Shown: positions 1 through 11,160 of the stretch, in pieces
How the letters are laid out: every line of letters starts with the position of its first letter
How positions within the stretch are numbered: the stretch's first letter is position 1
Source of the DNA: Panopea generosa
Lineage: Eukaryota > Mollusca > Bivalvia > Adapedonta > Hiatellidae
Direction of reading: 5' to 3'
Length of the DNA stretch: 64,000 nucleotides
NCBI GenBank assembly: GCA_029582155.1
Contig: CM055905.1
Coordinates: 69,352,463-69,416,462 of the forward strand
Notes under the pieces: model-generated
Database searches by the model: none
What the model saw: only the letters and a program-made list of their open reading frames with translations
What the model was told of the DNA's origin: nothing
Translations under genes and position numbers: made by a program

Positions 1-125
1 TATTTCCTATTTCCCATTTCTACGGTTTCAAAGCTAATTAACCTATATTAAGCAACAACTGGACACTTTTGCTCATTTTCTTGATTGGCTGCTTAAGACA
101 GGTTTGATTTATGTGCATATAAAAC
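1..125 (-). repeat. Dispersed repeat with CTGCTTAA...AGG motifs (copy 1)
   Basis: The reverse complement contains CTTAAGCAGCCA, then TTGCTTAATATAGG, then GTAGAAATGGGAAATAG. The same order of motifs is seen at about 29645-29800, and a weaker version at 9690-9850. It lies in the last visible TBC1D13 intron and the family is not recognised. Bases 126-764 are AT-rich intron with nothing seen. Confidence 0.55.
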
Positions 126-764
126 ATACAGGGATGTATAGAGTCGATGCATTGAGAAGACAATCATAAAACATATAGAACAAGCAACAGTAATTATATA
201 AACTACTTTTTAAATATGTCTATGCTGGAGCAAAAAATACAACTTACACATTTTGTTTAAAATTTATATGAACCTTTTCGTAGTAATTTCAATAGTCTTT
301 GAGCTGTGTAGTTGTCATAAATAAATACAAACAGTTAAGATCAGTGTCACAGATACATTTAGTGTGATTCATATACAGATTGTTTAGCTTTAAAGTAGCA
401 GTAGTTTAGTTGGTTTTGGTATCTTTATTACTTCCATTTAGATCTTAAAATAATTCACAGACTTAAAACTAATTATTTTCACTTCCAATTGATTATTTTT
501 TAAAACAATGCAATTTTTTTGTGTTACTTAAGTTTGAGTGTGACATATTTAAAATACTTGCAGGTTATTATATTTGTTATATTCTGAAGTACATTTTAAC
601 ATATAGTTTTATGTAATTAAAATTATATATATAATATTCAATATATTGAATACATGTAACCAAGATATTTGTTATTGAAAGTTTATTGTTGTAGTGCATG
701 CCACCATCACCAAACAAATTTTGTATTAACTGATTTATTTTGTTATGCAAAATATCTATTGTTT

Positions 765-954
765 TAACGGCAACAGTCTCCTTGATGATTGATATACGAC
801 ATTGTGTTTCATTATCATTCGTCTCTCACCACTGATTCAAGTGGGAAAGTTATCAGTTACTTGCAAAGATGGGGTGTGCTTGAGTACTGGTTAATTCCAG
901 GAAACAGTGGTTAGATCGTCTGTTGGCCCTCAATGGCATAAAAATGATGTTAAA

Positions 955-986
<32 letters not shown>

Positions 987-987
987 A
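765..987 (+). repeat. SINE-A, 5'-truncated copy with (TCAA)n tail
   Basis: The body has CAACAGTCTCCTTGATGATT, then ATTATCATTCGTCTCTCACC, then TCAGTTACTTGCAAAGATGG, and ends in repeated TCAA. The same body follows a tRNA-like head in the copy at 57946. The head is missing here. It lies in a TBC1D13 intron, antisense to the gene. Confidence 0.75.
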
Positions 988-1019
988 TTGTTTTAAATAT
1001 TTGTTTCTGAGAATAGTAT

Positions 1020-1365
1020 GTAGAATATGTATTAATAGACTGCTCCAAGACATATAGGTCCCAAGTTCGATTCCCAGCATGGTCACCACCTGGTTTTTCA
1101 AAGGCACTGCCATTGTGCCTTATTCTGGCAAGGTTATGTATTCAATGACTGCAATCCTTCAGATGTTTTTTTTAAAGCAGTTGCTTTCATGTAAACAGAG
1201 AGTTATACCCAGTACATGTAAAATATCCCACTGTAGTTCTATGGTAATCAGTGATTCAAATGCCCCTAAATCTCCCTCAGAAACTTCCCACAATAATAAA
1301 TTCAAGATTGCTGGAAGTAAAGGGAGGGGGAGGGGTGTGTGGAAACGATTAATAAGAAACAAATA
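1020..1365 (+). repeat. tRNA-headed SINE of a separate family (SINE-E)
   Basis: A B-box-like AGTTCGATTCCC near 1062 is followed by a 300-bp unrelated body with no stop-free gene structure. This is the usual plan of a tRNA-derived SINE. No second copy was found in the window, so the family call is tentative. The two short open frames here on opposite strands are not credible genes. Confidence 0.4.
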
Positions 1366-1381
1366 AATGTGTTCAACTTAC

Positions 1382-4300
1382 CGACACATTCTCTGTCTGG
1401 GTCAGAAGCAAAAGTGTAATATATTGGACCTAAAATCTCATTCATCCCCTGAAAAACAAACAAATATACTGTTATATACAGCTATACATTGTCGGATACA
1501 ACAGGTGTCAATTTTAATTCCTGTACATTCCATCCTTCACCCATGGGAAATTACGCTTGCTTTGCAGCGCTTTATTTAAACAGAACAAAATACAGCTAAT
1601 ATTAACGTCTTATCAAAACCGCGTTTGCATGAAACTAGTGTTGTGATTGGATAACATTCCCTTCATGAAATCGTGAAGGAACCAATCATATGGTTGCATC
1701 ATGGCTTGGTAGAAATGACGCAATACTAGTGCAATATCCCACGGGTAACATATATATTTTTTTTGTAGTGTAAAATTCTTTAATTTTGTTGATCAAATAC
1801 TTAATCGCGGCCTGCGATGAAGTCACTCATTAGCATGCTAAAACGTTGACCAGTATGACCTGTGTATTAACAAATTTCTCATGAATGAGATAAACTACAA
1901 GGACGGAATCAACCATTATCTTCAAATGGGACTTTCCTGTTTGTGATTCAATAAATTTTCAAACATTTACTGAACAGAAAATTATAGGTGATGCATCTTT
2001 AAATACCAAACTCAATATTGACTGGTTATTTATTGATTATATAATCAATATCCAAGAAACCATAATATGCATTTTTTACTTGAACCAATCTTAAATCATG
2101 ACCATCTGGCTGCTTTTCTAACATTTAATTTTTTTTTAGTATTTAAGTATACACTCTAATGTGTTGGTAAAACAATTGTTTGTTTAAATATTAGCTAGGG
2201 TTACAGAGGATCAGATAACCTAAGCACACTTTTTTAAGAACCTGAAAGGTTAACCAGTATTCAAGCATACTCATCTCCTGAAGTAACTGACAACTTGAAT
2301 CAGCAGTGAGAGACAATTAGATGCAATGTCCTGTATCAATCACCATAGAGACTGTACCCAGATGGGGATTCAAACTAATGACACCTGGGTTGATAATCAG
2401 ACACACTACCAACTGAGCTGAAACAAAATCCAGGTCGTAATACATCATAACCAGCTATAATGGAAGACTTTACACCGATATACACAAATTGAGCAGAACA
2501 ACTGTCCTTCTGTAAATCACTGGCAAATGTTCTATTATATCCTTCTGTAACCCTTTACTACATACAGACACCTTTGGACACCTCTAATATAGAAAGCATT
2601 AATTCACCACATATCAGCAATGAGTGAATTATGTTTATATTAACTGACAGAGTGGAAAACAGTGCAGGAAGTGTTCAGATTGCTCGTTACAAGCAATCTG
2701 AACTCTTCCTGCACTGTTTTCAAAGGCCTTCTGTGATTGGTGCAGGAAAACACGTATCTATGAAGTAAAGGATTAAATCACTGGCAAATGTTCCATTATA
2801 TCGTATAATTTTTTGATTGACCTGGGCTGTAACTTATGACCTCAGTGGTGATCTTGATGCATTTGTGATATTAACTTTTTACAGACATTGTAGTTCACAA
2901 AGGAATTTAAAAGTACCAGTAAGCATATATTAAAATTGAGAAATGTACAACCAAATTATAAGATTACTTGAATATATGCGAGTCCTGGGTTCAGTTTGGC
3001 GTACACAAATAATATCCGTTCACAGACTTCCCAGTGTGCTTCTTGTCCATCAGGCAATGGTGCATATTCATTACTAGGTTTTCTGCGACTTGTTGTCATC
3101 TGCAATGAAACAAAACCAGTCTCACTACATAAATACCATGGATCTGAATATTACTTCCACATAAGGGCATTATAAATTAATTGATAGATTATCATCCAAA
3201 TTTTTTTTAAAAAGGGGGAAGGGGGGAGAATAAATATTTTTTAATTTATTACCTTTTTACGAAAAAAAAAGGGCTTAGGCAGCATGGAGCAATTAATTTA
3301 TTATGACCTAAATTATAATAATGTCAAGAACTTCACCTTTCATTGGGTAACAGTAAAGAAAACAAAATGCTTTACCTTTGTTATATGTAAAAACTTTGTT
3401 TAATAATTTAGATATTATTAAAATAAAGGTAAAATGAAAAATCAAGCTATAACATTTTTTCAACTCTACATTGTAATAAATATATATGTTTGTTTGTATG
3501 GGTTTCTTACTTTTTCAATTATTTAACAACAATCAGTGTACCAAACCACCATTCCTGGGATACACTAGGTGGTAAACCAGTACTACATGTAGATACACCT
3601 TATTTTTGCAAGTCACTGAATACTTTCCTACATATTCACAGGTGAGAACAAGTACATGACCAATAATCACAGATAAGTGGAGTGGTAGTGTACTGGATAG
3701 AGTGTTGGCCGCTCATGCCAGAGGTTGCGGGTTCGATCTCCCGTTTGACTCGATGCCTTTCATAATACACCACTCAGTACTGGTTCTACCCAGGAACTGG
3801 ACTCAACAGCTCTGAGCTTTTATCGCAATCAAGCTAATATAAAATAGTATAAAATAATCATCACAGACATTAAGGCCGAACGGGATTTGAACTTTACCCT
3901 TAGATTTACAGTCAGTTGTGTTACCAATTGAGTTGGCCGGGTCTGACCTGGTAATGAAAAGCCACAACTTTTGAGAAGTTATACAGTTGTCAAAAAATGT
4001 GTTTTATCATATAGAACAATGTGTGAAATATCTGTAGTAAAAGTAAAAACAGATTTGTTCTATTGAGCAGCAATTATGTAAATTTTTAAGGTGAGGGGGG
4101 AATAAAGACAATTCAACTTCGATCAATTTAATTTAAAATAGTTGCAATGGAATTCAACCTTGGGTTAGGTATTCAGAACAATGTATAAATATGAGAAGAA
4201 AACATGGAAGAAAGCTTGAGAGGTTGAATGTAAAATACATTAACCCTTTACTCCATAGATACGTGTTTTCCCGCACCAATCACAGAAGGCCTTTGAAAAC

Positions 4301-5228
4301 AGTGCAGGAAGAGTTCAGATTGCTTGTAACAAGCAATCTGAACACTTCCTGCACTGTTTTCCACTCTGTCAGTTAATATAAACATAATTCACCCAATAAT
4401 TCAAAAGCCTTCTATATTAGGTGTCCAAAGGCGTCTATATTAGAGGTGTCCAAAGACGTCTATTAGAGGTTTCCAAAGGCGTCTATATGAAGTAAAGGGT
4501 TAATATACCGTAAATAGTTAAAAGGACAATCAATCTAAGTTTACTAAAGTGAATGTGGTCAAAATTTCAATATTAGATTAATAAAGAAAGGTGGATCAAT
4601 TTCATTGAAAAGGAATAAAGATTATTTTTCACAAGATACATGTAAAGCACCATAATGCTGAGGCAAAATCAGCGATTTAGATCAACTTGTTAGAATTTGG
4701 AAAAACTGTTAAAGAAACCAAAACGTAAGAGACAGAGGAACATTTACATTTGTGATGCCGAGTCTATTCCTAGACACCGATTCTGAATGAAGTACACACT
4801 GTTCTACTCGCTTTCGGAGAGTTTCATAACTGTTATCACCACAAAGTCTGGTACTCGGGAACTCTGTTGCTGTCTGGAAGAAGTTTAGGTCGGGACACAG
4901 CCGTCTGAAACATTAGGTAAATCAATACATCAACATATGACCTCTGATCAGCTGGTGCCTGGCTCTAAATCAAATTTAAGTACCAGAATCACACTGAAAC
5001 ATGTATTTCTATTAACTTATGCACATATGATTTTATAGTTTAAAGTAAGATTGTCAGACATGTTCAATTCATTTTCCTTAATAGATATTTTTTTATATTT
5101 TTTGGGGGGTGGGGGGGGGGAGGGGAGGGGAGGGGGGTTGAATGTTATTTTCAACACATTTCAGGTTTAATATAAATATATATGGCAAATCCAGTTATAT
5201 TGGTGGGGGAAGACCTCATCAATGATTA

Positions 5229-5264
<36 letters not shown>

Positions 5265-8200
5265 ATTAGCTTCAGTTTATGCCATCGAGGGCTAACAGAC
5301 GATCAGTTAACCTAACCACTGTTTCCTTGGATTAACCAGTACTCGAGCACACCCCATCTCCGCAAATAACTGATAACTTTCCCACTTGAATCAGTGGTGA
5401 GAAATGAATGATAGTGAGACACAATGTCGCAAATCAATCATCACAGAGACTGTTGCCGGGTGGATTGATAGTCAGACATGTAACCGACTGAGCTAATCGG
5501 GCCTGGCAGACCTCATCAAAAGAATCTGATCAGATTCACTGTCCTTCTGCAGTCAGTTACTGGCAAACTTTATCACATAAAAGTTTTTTTTGAACGAGCG
5601 GGATTTGAACCTATGACCTTAGCCATGAGAGGAAGAGATCTTGAGACTGCGCCTTAGACTCTCTGGTAAAACTATTATTGGCACATATATTTATTAGAAA
5701 TGAGAGAAAAATGACAAAATTGGAAAAAAATGAAACAAATTTAATTTTTATTGAAGTTCAACAACAAATATTTGACATTTATGTAATATTAATGGTCAAG
5801 AGGTGGTATGTTATGTTTACTGTTTTACATTCCAATTTCAAGTTTGGGCACAGTCTCAGTTTGACCTCCTAAAAGGTATGGACCGGGTTTACCTATATTA
5901 TGGGCACATCCCTAATTTTACTATATTATGGGCAATGCCCTTGTTTGACGTCATGGTAAAACCCCAGTTTGACTACATGTTGGCACAGCCCCTGTACATT
6001 ATGGTATAATTTACACAATGCCAACACTTACCTGCAGTCCTTGTCGATCTGTAATAACATCTCATTGTCCTTGAAGTATGCTTTCCATTTACTGTCTGGG
6101 TTAGGGTTCAATGGCTACAGAACAAAACATTGAAAATATTACAAAAACTGTATTTATATTTAGCATAATTTTTATGACATAGAGGGCAGACAACCAGTTA
6201 ACCACTCTTTCCTGGGAACCAATACTTGAGCATGATTACACTATTTCCTGGGAACCAATACTTGAGCATGATCACACTCTTTCCTGGGAACCATTACTTG
6301 AGCATGATTACACTCTTTCCTGGGAACCAATACTTGAGCATGACTACACTCTTTCCTGGGAACCAATACTTGAGCATGATTACACTTTTTCCAGGGAACC
6401 AATACTTGAGCATGATAACACTCTTTCCTGGGAACCAATACTTGAGCATGATTATCACCATAAGTAGCAGATAACTTTTTCACTTGAAATAGCGATGAGA
6501 GACGAATGAAAATGGGACACAACGCCATATATCAAGCATCACGGAGACTGTGTCAGGGAGGGGAATCAAACTCACGACCCCTGGATTGATAGTCGGGTGC
6601 GCAACCGAGACAACCGAGCCTGACACAAAATGTGTTAACTATATATATATACTATAGCCTTTGTATGTAGTTATTGATGGGTTCTAACAGTAACAAGCTA
6701 AAACTCATCCAGTGGACGCTCAACCTTATTTCCAACAAAGCAGCAATATAGACATATGGAATATTCATTGTACTGCCATTTTGATTGTAAAATACAAATA
6801 ACCAAGACTTACATGGTCGTCAAAGGTGACGTCTGCCACGCCACCGTTCTCTGTAGCCTCTGTACCAGGTTTGATTATCATCTCATCAATAAACTGCATG
6901 TATGTGGCTCTAAAAGACACACGTTACAAAAATGAGTGAGTGGAGTAGGTGGGAAACATGTGACACATTACAAACATGAGTGAGTGGAGTGGGCGGGAAA
7001 CGTGTGACACATTACAAACATGAGTGAGTGGAGTTGGTGGGAAACATGTGACACATTACAAACATGAGTGAGTGGAGTGGAGTGGGTGGGAAACATGTGA
7101 CACATTACAAACATGTGTGAGTGGAGTGTTGGGAAACATGTGACACATTACGAACATGAGTGAGTGGAGTGGGCGGGAAACATGTGACACATTACAAACA
7201 TGAGTGAGTGGAGTGGGTAGGAAACATGTGACACATTACGAACATGTGTGAGTGGAGTGGGTAGGAAACATGTGACACATTACAAACATGTGTGAGTGGA
7301 GTGGGTAGGAAACATGTGACACATTACGAACATGTGTGAGTGGAGTGGGTAGGAAACATGTGACACATTACAAACATGAGTGAGTGGAGTGGGCGGGAAA
7401 CATGTGACACATTACAAACATGAGTGAGTGGAGTGGGCGGGAAACATGGGACACATTACAAACATGAGTGAGTGGAGTGGGTAGGAAACATGTGACACAT
7501 TACGAACATGTGTGAGTGGAGTGGGTAGGAAACATGTGACACATTACAAATATGAGTGAGTGGAGTGGGTGGGAAACGTGTGACACATTACAAACATGAG
7601 TGAGTGGCGTGGGCGGGAAACATGTGACACATTACAAACATGAGTGAGTGGAGTGGGCGGGAAACATGTGACACCTTACAAACATGAGTGAGTGGATCGG
7701 GCGGGAAACATGTGACACATTACAAACATGAGGGAGTGGAGTGGGCGGGAAACATGTGACACATTACAAACATGAGTGAGTGGCGTGGGCGGGAAACATG
7801 TGACACATTACAAACATGAATGAGTGGAGTGGGCGGGAAACATGTGACACATTACAAACATGAGTGAGTGGAGTGGGTGGGAAACGTGTGACACATTACA
7901 AACATGAGTGAGTGGAGTGGGTGGGAAACATGTGACACATTACAAACATGAGTGAGTGGAGTGGGCAGGAAACATGTGACACATTACAAACATGAGTGAG
8001 TGGAGTGGGTGGGAAACGTGTGACACCTTACAAACATGAGTGAGTGGAGTGGGCAGGAAACATGTGACACATTACAAACATGAGTGAGTGGAGTGGGCGG
8101 GAAACATGTGACACATTACAAACATGAGTGAGTGGAGTGGGTGGGAAACAAACCCACAACCTCCAGTCAGATTTAATAGAAGATGGAAGCATGTGGCCTG

Positions 8201-10878
8201 GTAATATAGGTGTTTACATAAAAGATGGTAACCTACTGCATGTGGCTTGCTAATATAGGTGTTTATATAAAAATGGTAGCCTACAGCATGTGGTCTGCTA
8301 ACAGAGGTGTTTACATAAAAGATGATGGCTTACAGCAAGATTGAGGAGGTAATCTGTTAGTCTATACTATTAGGTAATACAGTGACAAAAATGTTATCTG
8401 GAATGATGGGAGATTTGCAACAGCTAATTAAAAACAACAGATTGTCTGTTAATTGAAGTGATGGGTGACTTACACCAGCTAATTAATAAGAAGAGTTGTT
8501 AAAATTGAGATGACAGATGACTAATCTTACCTCTGTTTCTTCAGTATATTGGGCCATTCTAATCTGTGCTTTGGCAAGTAGTATAGCATGATCTGTAGAT
8601 ATAGAAAAAAATAATAATCCCCAATTTGTCATCAGCAATACATTTTGGTTTCATCTACATTTGTGGCTTCTTCTATTATATTTTTTGTGGAAGTTCCATT
8701 AAGAAATTTCTAAGGATTAACAAACCATTAAGAACAATGTTACATATTTTTGAAATGGTAATTTGGAGTTTGTATTTTACTGTATGAATACTAAAACAGA
8801 ACACATTTAAATTGACCTGAACATATGTATCAAGACAAAAACACACAAAAGTTTATATATTTTACTGCTTAGGAAAAATGCCTTTGCTTCTTGTATATAA
8901 GGCCATTAATTTTTGATTGCTAGATTATCATCCAAACTTTTCTTGAAAATGAGGAGGGCGGTAGGATTTTATCTTTTATTTTTGTTTTTAAAATTTTGAT
9001 GGTATTTTTTTTTTAATAAAAACTAATATTTTTTTTTTTATGAAAATAAAAAGGGACGGGGCGGCATGAAAATTAGGGGGCGGGCAGGGATGATAATCTA
9101 GCAATTAATTTATCATGGCCTTACGCACATTGTCTAGGTATGGTCAGAATAGTCTTTTAAATAATGTAATTTGATACATGAGTAATTTTAATGCTATATA
9201 TGTTTTATATGATGCCCTACCTTCCAGCATTTTGACCGAACACCAGCTTCATACGGACATCCTAAAAAGAGAATGTTTGTATAATGACAACCGTCTTTTA
9301 AAGGGAATATATCTGGGGAAAAAACCTATAAATGTCTTAAAAAATAAAATATTTTTTTAAAAATGGATAAAATGCATCTCATTATCCTTAATTGATAAAA
9401 GTTGAATGGTTTCTTATGTAAAATCCAATTTGGAATGGTAAATTTGAAATGAATTTCTCATTCTATAAATAGAAAGTACTAAAATACTGCTTGATGACCT
9501 TTATATCATCATTCAGACTCTTTCTAAAATGAAACAATTTTTACTATGTGTTAACCTGTATAACGGAGCAACCTGAAATCAAAATGTAATCAATATTACA
9601 AAACTGGATATGCCAATGCAGCAATATACCCTTTGGTGTGTTAAAAATGGCATTAAACTCCATTTTAAAAGGAAGATAAAATGTGTCCTATAAAGAAAGG
9701 TTGCTGCTTAATACTGGTTATTTGATATTTCAAACTTCCAACATGTGCATGTAGCACAGAAATACAAAATGTGGCAGTCTGACACAGGTAGCTTCTTAAC
9801 AGAAGTGACCACAGTATCAGTCTGTGCCAAAATCTTTTCAGGAGTATAGTCCTTTGGACTAGAGACATTCCAAAATTATAAAGGTCGAATTCAGTTCTTA
9901 TAGTCAATAAATAACAGACCCAAAATTTACATTGAGTTGATTTTCTAAATTTATATCTATTAATCATAATTTTATTCAGTTTCAGCAAAGAAACTACATA
10001 AATTTTTCTCAACATCTTGCTCAAATTGTTCCCCATTTCAATATAAAGTCATAGAAATAGTCAGGCTATATGTTTGGAAAACTTGTAGTCCTGTTAAAAA
10101 TGTCAAACCTGATCTCGGACTAATCTATTTTTTGCAGACTGCAGAATCATACATGCACTCAGGTTCAACTGATATAGTATGTATGGAAGACAGGTCAAAA
10201 GTCTTCTTATTCGATATTTGATATGTTACCAAGTATGTGATAGCATCTTTACATATAGGTCACTCTTGGAATATACATCTTAATGGACATACGCCTTTAC
10301 AATATATATACTCACAGACATACATAACATAACACTCTCGATCCTGTTGCCAATGCTCTACCACTGAATCAAGCATCCCACATATTTTAATGGTACTGTT
10401 CGCTTTCGCTGTGAAAGAAGTTCTGTCAAGTTACCGCAAAAACAATTAACATAAACGCTAAAAACTTTAAACAAAATTGCTACGAATGATTTTTTTTTGT
10501 AATGTAAGGTGCCTCTTTATTGTACACGGGTGGATAAACTTATTTAATTGTACCGCATACAATGTGTATTATTCCTTCTTTCAATCAATACACACATAGT
10601 CCTAATTAACAAGTAAACAATGTAAGATACAACACATCTGGGAAACATACCGTTGAAAACTAATTTTCTCAATTTCTTCAAATCTATCACTTCCGCCTCC
10701 AGAACATCCTTGAATTCCTGCAACCTGCAAAGTTAATGCACACAGTTATAAAACAACATCGTTTCTCAAATAAATAAAGAATACAAATGTCATATTTGTA
10801 ATGGATGTGTTGTTTTATAAAAAGGGGCGTATCAATTTCTGATTAGAAAAAATCTTACCTGGCCTTGTAGGCGGACAT
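1382..10878 (-). CDS. TBC1D13: TBC1D13-like Rab GTPase-activating protein, N-terminal 244 codons (3' exons outside window)
   Basis: Exons on the minus strand: 10878-10859, 10724-10651, 9261-9221, 8592-8531, 6909-6813, 6114-6032, 4904-4748, 3099-2968, 1448-1382. All have AG acceptors and GT donors and the frame stays open across every junction (running totals 20, 94, 135, 197, 294, 377, 534, 666, 733 nt). The start MSAYKAR is the only Met at the head of exon 1. Family features read: EAGVRSKCWK (res 36-45), QFIDEMIIKPG (71-81), DVTFDDHPLNPNPDS (92-106), IDKDCRR (121-127) and AYIQGMNEI (219-227). TBC domains stimulate Rab GTP hydrolysis with an Arg finger (IxxDxxR) and a Gln finger (YxQ); here these are R126, split between exons 6 and 7, and Q222, the last codon of exon 8. 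TBC1D13 is known as a Rab35 GAP in endosomal traffic. Order and spacing match TBC1D13 rather than other TBC proteins. No further exon was seen in 1-1381, so about 150 C-terminal codons are missing at the window edge. Confidence 0.93.
1655..1750 (+). repeat. Dispersed repeat shared with 60050-60150
   Basis: GAAATCGTGAAGGAACCAAT, then TATGGTTGCATC, GCTTGGTAGAAA and AATATCCCAC occur here. In reverse complement the same order of words is present at about 60055-60150. It lies in TBC1D13 intron 8. Bases 1751-2189 hold nothing recognisable. Confidence 0.6.
2190..2424 (-). repeat. SINE-A copy
   Basis: On the minus strand: a tRNA-like head (AGCTCAGTTGGTAGTGTGTC), then a B-box-like stretch, then the SINE-A body (TGATTGATACAGGACATTG and CTCACTGCTGATTCAAG). 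It is diverged. Bases 2485-2545 resemble part of SINE-B (ACTGTCCTTCTG, TCACTGGCAAA), so this may be a second case of SINE-A inside SINE-B. Confidence 0.65.
2547..2776 (+). mobile_element. piggyBac-type MITE, copy 1
   Basis: The left end GTAACCCTTTACTACATA mirrors the right end TATGAAGTAAAGGATTAA. In the two better copies (4240-4503 and 49026-49164) the ends read TTAACCCTTTACT...AGTAAAGGGTTAA, a TTAA target with CCC-starting inverted repeats as expected for piggyBac-mobilised elements. The centre (about 2655-2720) is a long near-perfect palindrome. One TTAA has decayed to GTAA. No transposase is present, so it is non-autonomous. Confidence 0.75.
3675..3835 (+). repeat. tRNA-headed SINE-D
   Basis: A tRNA-like head (GTGGTAGTGTACTGGATAGA, then GTTGCGGGTTCGATCTCCCG as B box) is followed by a body with CAGTACTGGTTCTACCCAGG. 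A shorter relative lies at 44930-45010. Confidence 0.6.
3857..3946 (-). repeat. SINE-A head fragment
   Basis: On the minus strand it reads GGCCAACTCAATTGGTAACA, the head of a tRNA-like segment with a degraded B box, then stops shortly into the SINE-A body. It covers the tRNA-like part only. Confidence 0.5.
4240..4503 (-). mobile_element. piggyBac-type MITE, copy 2, inverted relative to copy 1
   Basis: TTAA at 4240-4243 and 4500-4503 bounds inverted repeats CCCTTTACT(C)CATA and TATGAAGTAAAGGG. Internally it carries the same 65-bp palindrome as copy 1 (AACAGTGCAGGAAGAGTTCA and its reverse). The side near 4405-4490 has a local triplication of GTGTCCAAAGGCGTCTATAT. It lies in TBC1D13 intron 7. 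Confidence 0.8.
5125..5668 (-). repeat. SINE-B copy split by a nested SINE-A
   Basis: SINE-B tail and body at 5125-5211 (TTTCAACACATTTCAGGTT, GGAAGACCTCA) resume at 5520-5668 (ACTGTCCTTCTGCAGTCAGT and a tRNA-like head with GGGATTTGAACCTATGACC). The break is exactly filled by the SINE-A at 5223-5507. Complete relatives are at 38240, 52910 and 57585. Confidence 0.8.
5223..5507 (-). repeat. Full-length SINE-A inserted into SINE-B, with 12-bp target duplication
   Basis: On the plus strand it starts with repeated TTGA (the tail) and ends in the tRNA-like head GACTGAGCTAATCGGGCC. AGACCTCATCAA occurs at 5211-5222 and again at 5508-5519, a perfect target-site duplication. Full length with tail is about 285 bp. 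Confidence 0.88.
6181..6624 (-). repeat. SINE-A copy with an internal tandem expansion
   Basis: The left part (CCAGTTAACCACTCTTTCCT) and the right part (GATAACTTTTTCACTTGAA, ATCACGGAGACTGTGTCAGG, then the tRNA-like head) are ordinary minus-strand SINE-A. Between them one segment has been multiplied seven-fold (see 6202-6454). Confidence 0.8.
6202..6454 (+). repeat. 36-bp minisatellite, 7 copies, arising inside a SINE
   Basis: The unit contains TTTCCTGGGAACCAATACTT and GAGCATGATTACAC. The monomer is itself part of the SINE-A consensus (compare CTGTTTCCTTGGATTAACCA at 5320). Because 36 is a multiple of three, both strands stay open (12-residue protein period); this is not a gene. Confidence 0.9.
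6915..8149 (+). repeat. 44-bp minisatellite, about 28 copies, abutting a TBC1D13 splice acceptor
   Basis: The unit includes AACATGTGACACATTACAAA and CATGAGTGAGTGGAGTGGG, with an exact 44-bp step in most places. The array begins within about 5 bp of the intron side of the exon 5 acceptor (AG at 6911-6910). It fills most of intron 4. Confidence 0.92.
8180..8335 (+). repeat. Three imperfect ~49-bp repeats
   Basis: GCATGTGGCCTGGTAATATA, GCATGTGGCTTGCTAATATA and GCATGTGGTCTGCTAACAGA start near 8189, 8238 and 8286, each followed by GGTGTTTA(C/T)ATAAA. Intron 4 of TBC1D13. Confidence 0.75.
9690..9850 (+). repeat. Dispersed CTGCTTAA repeat (copy 2)
   Basis: GCTGCTTAATACTGGTTA, then TGTGGCAGTCTGACACAGG, then TAGCTTCTTAACAGAAGTGA. 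This matches the order of words at 29690-29800 (GTGGCAGTTTAAGTCAAATA, AGCTGCTTAATAGAGGTGA). The 123-codon minus-strand open frame over it is not supported as a gene. The rest of introns 2 and 3 is unremarkable AT-rich sequence. Confidence 0.5.
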
Positions 10879-11160
10879 ATTTTACCGGATGTTTACCAAA
10901 AACAATCAGTCGGAAATATTAGAGGTTTCCGAATTACCCGACATATAAGAGGATGCGATTGACGAGTTCCAACTTCGAACAGTTATCGTTCGTTACTCTC
11001 GTCAAATGTGTAAGAGTTCTATTCTCGGGGTTACGGGTTCGAATCCTGGGGCTGGCCAACTAAAATTCTAAAAGTCTTTCGGACGTAACTAAGGCGCGTG
11101 TGGTGTTGCTATACACCTAACACTCGAAAGAACCAGTAGAAAAATACGATGGATTTCTAA
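10879..11160 (-). promoter_or_regulatory. 5' flank / presumptive promoter region of TBC1D13
   Basis: This is the sequence directly upstream of the TBC1D13 start codon, less AT-rich than the surroundings. No TATA box stands out, which fits a housekeeping gene. A tRNA-like B box (GGTTACGGGTTCGAATCC) near 11030 marks a SINE-head relic. The transcription start cannot be placed from sequence alone. Confidence 0.35.

Noticed and set aside
9665-10036. 123-codon minus-strand frame
   Set aside because: It lies in a TBC1D13 intron over a dispersed repeat, with no family signature.
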